From: Spongospora subterranea
Lineage: Eukaryota > Endomyxa > Phytomyxea > Plasmodiophorida > Plasmodiophoridae
Length of the DNA: 64,000 nt
NCBI GenBank assembly: GCA_900404475.1
Contig: OUQQ01000012.1
Location: 32,722 to 96,721 of the forward strand
Direction: 5' to 3'
Below the pieces are notes generated by a model. The model searched no databases. It was not told where the DNA came from and worked only from the letters and a program-made list of their open reading frames with translations. Positions 57,711 through 64,000 of the stretch are shown in pieces; the stretch's first letter is position 1; the number at the start of each line of letters is the position of its first letter. A program made the translations under genes and the position numbers.

Positions 57711-57846
57711 ACCAATAGTTTTAAGATTGTCTACTCTATACAGTGTGCGATCATAAATGTTCCTCAAATCGGTTTCGCTCTTAGCTCCAAGGCAGTGATA
57801 GTTGAATCAAAACGATATCGCTTTATCAACCGAGTTCAGTTTTAAA

Positions 57847-58034
57847 ATGTTCCGGCTCTGGATGAGTCGTCCACGATTTATTGTCGAATAGATCGACGTA
57901 TAATCGGCGCTGATGGCGAGGCAGTGGCAGAATATATTCTCGCAAAGATTCCTGAAACACCTTCCGATCGCATAACAGCATCAAACGGAGAAGCGCAGGA
58001 TAAGAATGTAGAGCAGGGATTTGATGTGGACTAG
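57847..58034 (+). CDS. Possible small gene or last exon, unrecognised
   Basis: MFRLWMSRPRFIV at 57847 precedes a short possible intron and a frame reading RRIIGADGEAVAEYILAKIP then DRITASNGEAQDKNVEQGFD, stop TAG at 58032-58034. A short Arg-rich start and an acidic tail recall small mitochondrial assembly factors, but I cannot name one. The splice is uncertain. Confidence 0.2.
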
Positions 58035-58442
58035 ATACAGCTAATACATTGTACTAAGGTATATAATGTGAGAATGCAACAGAACCCGTCAAAGACAAAC
58101 CGATAACTGACGCGTTCTTTGAGATGTTTAATCTTCCCTGTGGCGCCATAAGCCAAGTTTATCACTCTTTGTGCATCTTTATAATCGCCACGATTGGCAC
58201 GCTTTAGTTTGCGCCACAACTGCATACCATCGCCAATATGCCTAATCACCACATTTGTCAAAATCCATTGAACAACGCAACACGAGCTTCGACTTGTTGA
58301 TTTTCGACGGATTCTTCTCCGATCGGTAGCGAGCGAAGCGATCTCGCGTTCGCCACTTAATGTACCAGCTTCCTATTGGATCGAAAAACCGCTCTCCTTC
58401 CCGCAGAAGCCGCCTGTACAACCAGCATGCCCGCAGACGCAT
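58031..58442 (-). CDS. LYR-motif (complex 1 LYR-like) protein
   Basis: Small mitochondrial-type LYR protein, a family that binds acyl carrier protein and supports Fe-S or respiratory-complex assembly. Exon 1 from the Met at 58442 reads MRLRACWLYRRLLREGERF, the defining L-Y-R followed by a downstream Phe, then YIKWRTRDRFARYRSEKNPS (R-x-x-F-R pattern). After a short intron exon 2 reads LWRKLKRANRGDYKDAQRVI then LAYGATGKIKHLKE. The frame is open upstream to 58538 and 58611, so a longer N-terminus is possible. The specific member cannot be told; the layout is closest to LYR proteins with an extended AYG...GK tail. The last ~20 residues before the stop at 58031 may be intron read-through. Confidence 0.7.
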
Positions 58443-58742
58443 AATTTTCTGAGGGCGAAAATCGCAGATTTTTGCGCTTGTCCTGAGTTTCAGCAGTTTT
58501 GCAGAATCGCCATTTGGACATCTGAGCCTGCCCTTCAAAGCGTGTCCAAGTTCTCACTAATGCGGCCTTGCGTGTTGCACTGAAATGCCGACCTAATTCA
58601 CGAAACCCCAACTCCTATGCAACAATGACTTGAGGAAAAAACATTTCGGAAACTTGGACGTAGAATTTATTGTTGACGGGTCAGCCGTTCAAGTAATATA
58701 TAGCTAAAATTCAGAGATAGGGGGTTTTAGCAAGCCGTCAAC

Positions 58743-59000
58743 TTAACTACTATTGCCTTTTGACAAAATACATTGAATCATGTTTTGCAGCGGGAGTCCT
58801 CGAAAAGCACAGGAAAACATATCTGTAGACAAGTCGATTGCGATCGAGCGATGTACAGTCGGAGTCAGTGAACCGCAACTCTCCGCCAATCTGATGCTAA
58901 AAGAAGCTTCAAATTGCCGCAACCGCAAAAATCGTCTGACCGCTTTGCCGAATCGCAAATCCAACAAGGCCATTTGGACCTGAGCGGGAATTCTTGACAT
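58743..59000 (-). CDS. Small unrecognised protein
   Basis: Frame from Met 59000 (MSRIPAQVQMALLDLRFGKA, then VRRFLRLRQFEASFSI) to the stop at 58743, about 85 residues. It is rich in Arg and Leu with one hydrophobic stretch. No family is recognised. It is retained because it sits alone between two real genes; coding status is uncertain. Confidence 0.25.
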   Translation of the reverse strand: MSRIPAQVQMALLDLRFGKAVRRFLRLRQFEASFSIRLAESCGSLTPTVHRSIAIDLSTDMFSCAFRGLPLQNMIQCILSKGNSS

Positions 59001-59317
59001 GACAGCGGCACTGCTTTTCAAAAACCACCTTTGGTGTACTTAACAATTTTTCGGTTGGATTTTTCTCAGATGGTCCTTTTTATGGCAATCTCTTGGCGGT
59101 TTGTCATCGGATCCTGCGTCCATCGCTGGTGCCGTTTTACCAGGACCTAATCGTCATGGACTATATCAATGATGGTGAGTTTGATCAGAGATCTTCAGTG
59201 ATTGATATGAGCGTGGCCTGTTGGCTACATAGTGTATCGTGATGGTGTCTGTATAATCGGGTTCCTCTGACTTCACCTTTCACATTATCGTCTGATCGGT
59301 GATTTGCTGAACCAGGA

Positions 59318-60057
59318 ATGTCGATTAGAACGTCTGAGGAGCTGCAAGCTCCAAAACCGCACCGTACAACGGTTGTCGCTGGTGGCAGGCGAAAAATCCA
59401 TACGACCTTTCACGATGGAACGGAGATGGTGGGCATATCTCGTCGTTCATAGTGCCGAGCTGACTCAAGTCGAACGCAGGTTGAAGAATATGATCTCAGA
59501 ACCGATGACTTAGTTGTGAGGAAATGCCGCGGGAAGACGATGCTGGGTGCGATTCAAGATTGGAAGTATGAGGTGGGTAATCCAGGATCGTCAGGAGCAG
59601 CAGCCGCAAATGATACCCTAAAAGAGTCTTCAAATTCGGTATCACCGTACACCGTATTGTTATTCAAATTTATTGAGAACCCATCAGCCGATTGTGACTC
59701 GAAAAGACACTCCCAATACGATTGAATTTCGTATACGAAACTTATTCTATCCTGCATACATATACGATGTGTCTGTAGACAACACGGCGCAAGATATCGT
59801 GGTTAGAACGAGCAATAAGAAGTGTGATGGATTCTTTCCATACGCATCCTCCCGTTTGACATCTGAATGTAACTAGATACTTTAAGAGAATTGCCATTCC
59901 GGAAATCAGCCGCCTGGGTATCATGCTAAGTTCTCGTAGTCTAACTTGGCAATACGGGAACAATACTCTGCTTTTGATTTACAAGAAACCTCCTGTGCTC
60001 ATTGAAAGTGAAGAATTGCACAGGTATTACAATATCCATGCGAGAACTTTCTCATGA
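59318..60057 (+). CDS. DPCD: DPCD protein (cilium biogenesis factor)
   Basis: Homolog of DPCD, a protein linked to ciliary motility and R2TP-assisted assembly. Four exons join in frame: 59318-59428, 59480-59638, 59688 to about 59820, and about 59877-60057. Motifs follow the family throughout: GGRRKIHTTFHDGTEM-VEEY, LRTDDLVVRKCRGKTMLGAI, DWKYEVG, KESSNS-PIVTRKDTPNTI, EFRIRNLFYPAYIYDVSVDN, DIVVRTSNKK-YFKRIAIPEI, LSSRSLTWQYGNNTLLLIYK and KPPVLIESEEL. The length of about 193 residues is normal. Introns are 51, 49 and about 56 bp. The gene is strong evidence that the organism makes a motile flagellum or cilium. Confidence 0.94.
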
Positions 60058-60237
60058 CAGGTTACAATATAGGCAAGAATTGATGCAATTGGATACGAAT
60101 ACGCAGCAAGAAACTCCTGGTGCAGATGGGGAATGTAAACAGCAATAATGTTGCTTCACAACAATACTGGTCTATCTGATTTTGTAAATCTTTGTTTATT
60201 CGACACAATCTTACAATGACGATTTTCAACGCGCTTT

Positions 60238-61639
60238 TTAATTGAACAGCAAATCCAAATGCGACAAAACAATGGAGGAAAGTAATACCGTGGTACATAT
60301 GATAGGGGTTAAGACCATCGAAAATGTTGGTTGGATCACCGAGTCGTTCTCGTTTTCCTTTGCCTTTTTGACGAGATAGCTCAATATAAAGGGAATACCA
60401 ATCGACAATAGGACAGTATGCCCAATGGCTACTGTTCGCCTGAACGCAAAATACGCCTTTTTTGATGATGCAATCACCAAAAAACATCGCAGCACCTTGG
60501 ACATCGTGAGCGTCGTAAGAGTGTAGGCCATTGCTTGGAGGCTGACATCATCTTCAGACATGAACAAAATAACAGAATTGCCAAGCATCTCAATGATCCG
60601 CTGCAAATTATCTAGGAGTAATGTTGTCAGCAAAGTTCATCTTTCGATAGCTTAGATTCCTACCTGAAAATGATACCGATGAAAAGTGAAGAATAAATTC
60701 CTGAACGGCAAACCCGAGAGAAGCATGCAACACTGCGGCCTGGTGCTCGTTTTCACCTTCCTTGAACATGAAGAACTGGATAAGAGCTAGTTTCAAGACG
60801 CCATAGACGGCACCAATCATGACATCGCTTGGGATACGAGTTTCCGAGAAATGATATCTGGACCACCTGCGAACGGGAACAGCTCCGATTGCAAACAGGA
60901 CTGCACAACGCATGAAAATTTGCCAGTTGTCACCCATTGGGAGAACCAGCTTTAACACTTTCACCTAGTTTTCTCATAAGCAAATCGAAAGGAAATTAAC
61001 AGCCTTATCAGCCAAACCGTATGAACACATTCTGATAATTGATCCAACGTTCTCTCGGGGTGAATTGCTGCAAGCGCGAAGGCGAAGGCGGCGACGTTAA
61101 AGAGGGTAAGCCATATCACATCCACAATCAACGGAAGTTCAGATGTCGTGCGAACACCACCTTCCTTTTCCTCCATATCTGACGATAACGACGATGAAGT
61201 AGACGCATCTTGCGTTTGGCGCCGTGGCGACTTCGACGACTGTCTCTTGGGAGATCGAGAAAGTTCTGACAACTGAACTAATAGCATTGGTGGAGTTCGT
61301 ACAATTGAAAAAGTCGGTTCTGATTACCTCTCCCGAGAATTCTGTTGCAGATTCAGCGTCTGACGAGTCTCGCTTTTTCCCAGTCGACCTCCGCTTCTTG
61401 GTCAATGACGTTTTTGCGGCGGACCGTTTCTTTGTCGCGGTCGTTTTCTTCTCTTTTGACAGCGACACAGATTTAGTTGACCCTTTCTTCGTTACCGACG
61501 GTGAAGAGGACGAGATGCTTTTCACGCTTTTCTTTGCCGTTAACTTTCGCGGGACCGGTGACATCGGCTCGATCGCCTCGAAAGGAATCGGTGCGATGCT
61601 GAGGCGAGTGGATCGTCTCGATGGAGTGGGTGTCGACAT
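60238..61639 (-). CDS. Polytopic membrane protein with basic Ser/Lys-rich N-terminus
   Basis: The N-terminal exon starts MSTPTPSRRSTRLSIAPIPF and is rich in Ser, Lys, Thr and Arg (KKRSAAKTSLTKKRRSTGKK), like chromatin- or microtubule-binding tails. It is joined in frame by a short intron to LSELSRSPKRQSSKSPRRQT and then an acidic spacer (SSLSSDMEEKEGG). About eight hydrophobic helices follow, e.g. PLIVDVIWLTLFNVAAFAFA, NWQIFMRCAVLFAIGAVPV, SDVMIGAVYGVLKLALIQFF, AAVLHASLGFAVQEFILHF, VAIGHTVLLSIGIPFILSYL and LTPIICTTVLLSSIVLSHLD, stop at 60238. No family is recognised. The layout recalls inner-nuclear-membrane proteins such as LBR or nurim, but this is only an analogy. TGGCGCTA lies 8 bp upstream of the ATG. 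Confidence 0.72.
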
Positions 61640-61646
61640 GCTGTAG

Positions 61647-61654
61647 TAGCGCCA
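61647..61654 (-). promoter_or_regulatory. TGGCGCTA octamer just upstream of start codon
   Basis: TAGCGCCA on the + strand (TGGCGCTA in gene sense), 8 bp upstream of the ATG at 61639. It is the closest to a start codon of all copies, so it may sit in the 5' UTR or at the transcription start. Confidence 0.4.
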
Positions 61655-61659
61655 AAATA

Positions 61660-62337
61660 GACGGCGGGCTCGGAAAACTCGGATCCTCTAACGAATGCGA
61701 TTGACACTCGGGTACTCATGAGTGATCAGTTGGCTTCTTTTCGACCCTGTGACGAGTCATGATACACAGTCGGATCGATACATGATCAATGACAAGCAGG
61801 CGCGCTATAAGGAAGACAGGGAACCCAGAGACAGTAAATTAGGATGGGCGGGTATTCCCCCTTGGTGTATTCGCTGTCGAAATTTCCTCAATTATTCTGT
61901 TTGCTATTGGAATTGTTTTTGATTGACGTATAGATGCTGTCGCCGGCATTCACAATCCAGGCGACCTGCTATTCGTCATAGCGTGTTGATAATGGAAATT
62001 GAGAAGTTTAACCGTAGGTTCATGGAGCAATTTATCAGGAAGTTCCTTATGGTGCAAATTATTTCTAAGAACGCGATGATATCTATTAAAAAAAATTGCA
62101 TGATTGAAGGCAGTATTATATGGGAGTTCCTTCCATTAAGTTCCGTAGTATATGTTGGAACTGCCCAAAAACGGTCTGTCCTTCGTCTGCAAGCGCCGCC
62201 TTCACTGACGATTCACGCCGCGAAAAACTACGGTAGACGATAGCTTCCAGTTCCCTATATTCATCGTTGGCCTGACTATGAAACGTCGTGAAGTTGGTGG
62301 GCTCTGTCTGAGGACTAACAACAAACCAATGCGAACA
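61660..62337. other. Intergenic, no gene recognised
   Basis: Frames at 61722-61922 + and 61923-62243 + have no recognisable motif. A minus frame at 62202-62432 may hold C-terminal exons of the potassium channel. Confidence 0.35.
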
Positions 62338-63937
62338 TCAGATGAAACACGGCATGATACAATTGTTGAACCTTTGATTGTTGCCAGGGAACCCATCAGT
62401 AATGCCGTATTTACGCTCGAGTTTGGTACCAAGTTGATTCACAGCTTCGCCGACCATTTTCACGATGGACGCCGATTTGGCCGCCGCCTGACTCGCTTGG
62501 TAGCGTGAGTTTTCTTCCAAAAACTTCTGGCCAACTATTGATATCTGACAACCAGTAAGCCTATTGATCATCGACAACTTGACGAAGCAACACTCAAAAG
62601 CTAATTGAGAAGTAGCGAAAATCGTAGAATCGAACGTGCGGGATGTTGGCAATTGACATTCGTAAAAGCATTGTCGAGTGGCTTACCGGTATTGCCAGAA
62701 CTAATATCCCTGATCCAGCTGCCAGACCTCCAATCAGTTTCCCTGGCATCGTATATGGAACCACATCACCATAACCGACAGTACAAACAGTTGAGACGGC
62801 CCAATACAATCCGGTTGGAATGCTCTCGAACCCTAGAATACGAGACTTGCTACTCGTAGCAATATAGACTTGGTCGGAAGTGGTGCTATCAGTGAAATAG
62901 ACTGCAGAGGCATAGAACACCACCACAATCACGATCATAAAAGTGACCATGGCGAAGGGCTGGATACTACTGGACACAACGCGAACTACCATCTATGCCA
63001 ATCCAGCAATAATCAGACACCGTATAAAAATAAATCTAGTCTTCAGGTTTGGGCCACTTCTGGAACTAAAAGAGAGAACGAATACAACTGAAGAAATCAC
63101 AGTAAACGAAACCTGGTCCAAGTTGACGCATTTGGTAGAACAGATATCATCTGAATCGGGTTTTCGGCATCAAAACTGAACGTAAAGCCTGTTAATTGGA
63201 GCTAATGTTCTTACATGAATTGGGCTATTAGGAGGATAGGTTTTAAGGATCCGCACGACACGCAACACCTTTGAAATTGACAAGATGCAAAGAATAATGT
63301 CTGGCGAGTAGGGACTAGGAACGGCGTAATCGAACGGAAACGACATGATGGCCAGCAAATTCGATATAACCAGAAAATCTACAAACCATAATTAGAATCG
63401 TATTCCTTGACGAAAAAGATTGGCCAAACTTTGGAAGAATTGGCAGGGAAATGGGAAGAACACCCATTGGAGGATGAATTCGATCAAGAAGAATGCAGTT
63501 GTCACTGCGTCAACGACATACCTGAGCATATTCACTACCCATTTTTGTTGCAAAAACGGTGTTGATTCAAACCGAATTGATTTGGCATCGCAATACGGAT
63601 ACGAAAACGACATTAACGAATTGCGATAATTTTGACAATCGAATCGATTGAATAAATCCGATCCAATCATCGAATCAAAGAAATCGTTCAAAATCTGGTG
63701 AAAATGATGAATGGGGTGCTTTACCATATTTGGCGATCGGTCTGGCTAATGTCGCTTCTTGCGACCATGCTCAGTATGGAGGCATAAATAGCAATCTGGA
63801 CCACAATGTAGTACGCGAATGACTGAGACAACACACAAACCCACGTTCTTCAATAAGAACCTGTTAAGCAGAAATTTGTAATAAAACAAATTCCGTACTT
63901 TTGAGCGATCAAATGGGTAAAACTTCTTAGAGCCCAA
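62338..63937 (-). CDS. Voltage-gated potassium channel (Kv-type), possibly partial at 5' end
   Basis: Six-transmembrane channel subunit. Exons in order: an N-terminal piece (MGSKKFYPFDRSKVRNLFYY) and S1-S2-like helices (YVVDAVTTAFFLIEFILQWV); S3-S4 (LLAIMSFPFDYAVPSPYSPD, then SKVLRVVRILKTYPPNSP, with few S4 charges); S5 (PFAMVTFMIVIVVVFYASAV); the pore ESIPTGLYWAVSTVCTVGYG then DVVPYTMPGKLIGGLAAGSG, with the K+ filter TVGYGD; S6 ILVLAIPVS; then IVGQKFLEENSRYQASQAAA, stop at 62338. The S6 hinge is I-P-V-S rather than the usual P-V-P. Introns are short. The N-terminus nears the end of the window, so earlier exons may lie beyond 64000. Confidence 0.85.
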
Positions 63938-64000
63938 TTACGCTCGTCAAAGGTTGACCAACTAAGTCATGCGAAAAAAACCATTTTGCCAAAATAGATT

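Noticed and set aside
60238..61639. TRIC-type cation channel
   Set aside because: The number of helices is near, but none of the glycine-rich TRIC helix motifs could be found.
1..64000. CRISPR arrays, operons or ribosome binding sites
   Set aside because: The DNA is eukaryotic: genes have GT-AG introns, and no regular spacer-repeat array was seen.

Overview
This is a gene-dense stretch of nuclear DNA from a eukaryote. The genes are interrupted by short GT-AG introns (mostly about 45-75 bp, the shortest I propose is 33 bp), use the standard genetic code, and lie on both strands with small gaps. A clear U6 snRNA gene is present. The gene set is typical of a free-living, flagellated unicellular eukaryote: DPCD (a cilium gene), PIKfyve/Fab1, an Atg1/ULK-type kinase, COP9 subunit 4, RBX1, a NEDD8 protease, PTPA, GET4, ETF-QO and a eukaryotic-type cardiolipin synthase. 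An opisthokont-like protist or zoosporic fungus would fit, but I cannot place the organism from this window alone.

Layout. 0-1.3 kb: a very-long-chain 3-oxoacyl-CoA reductase. 1.3-6.6 kb: gene-poor, with decayed transposase remnants (FLYWCH/MULE-like and mariner-like) and a GIY-YIG plus zinc-knuckle gene. 6.8-10.2 kb: pirin and the OLA1 GTPase/ATPase. 10.6-15.5 kb: two head-to-head paralogous genes for an unrecognised family of secreted-then-anchored (type I) membrane proteins, followed by a lysine-rich signal-anchor protein. 16.2 kb: U6 snRNA with a TATA box. 17.8-25.4 kb: an MFS transporter and PIKfyve. 25.6-28.7 kb: cardiolipin synthase and the ULK-like kinase. 28.8-34.6 kb: a DOMON-ferric reductase/NADPH-oxidase-like fusion and ETF-QO. 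34.8-38.8 kb: an eIF4B-like protein and GET4. 39.7-50.0 kb: a small GON7-like protein, SENP8/NEDP1, PTPA, CSN4, RBX1 and SLX1. 50.0-53.7 kb: an LRR-RhoGAP protein. 54.9-57.7 kb: acetyl-CoA synthetase. 58.0-64 kb: an LYR-motif protein, DPCD, an unrecognised polytopic membrane protein and a voltage-gated K+ channel that probably runs to or past the window edge.

Functional links. Three parts of the cullin/NEDD8 cycle (SENP8-like protease, CSN4, RBX1) lie within 8 kb. Mitochondrial functions (cardiolipin synthase, ETF-QO, LYR protein) recur. The most novel object is the divergent membrane-protein pair at 10.6-14.1 kb, which shares intron positions, an ectodomain core, a single transmembrane helix and a short tail motif. 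A second recurrent signal is the octamer TGGCGCTA/TAGCGCCA, which sits just upstream of several start codons. Exon boundaries were worked out by hand from splice signals and family resemblance; those given as exact are in-frame, others are approximate.
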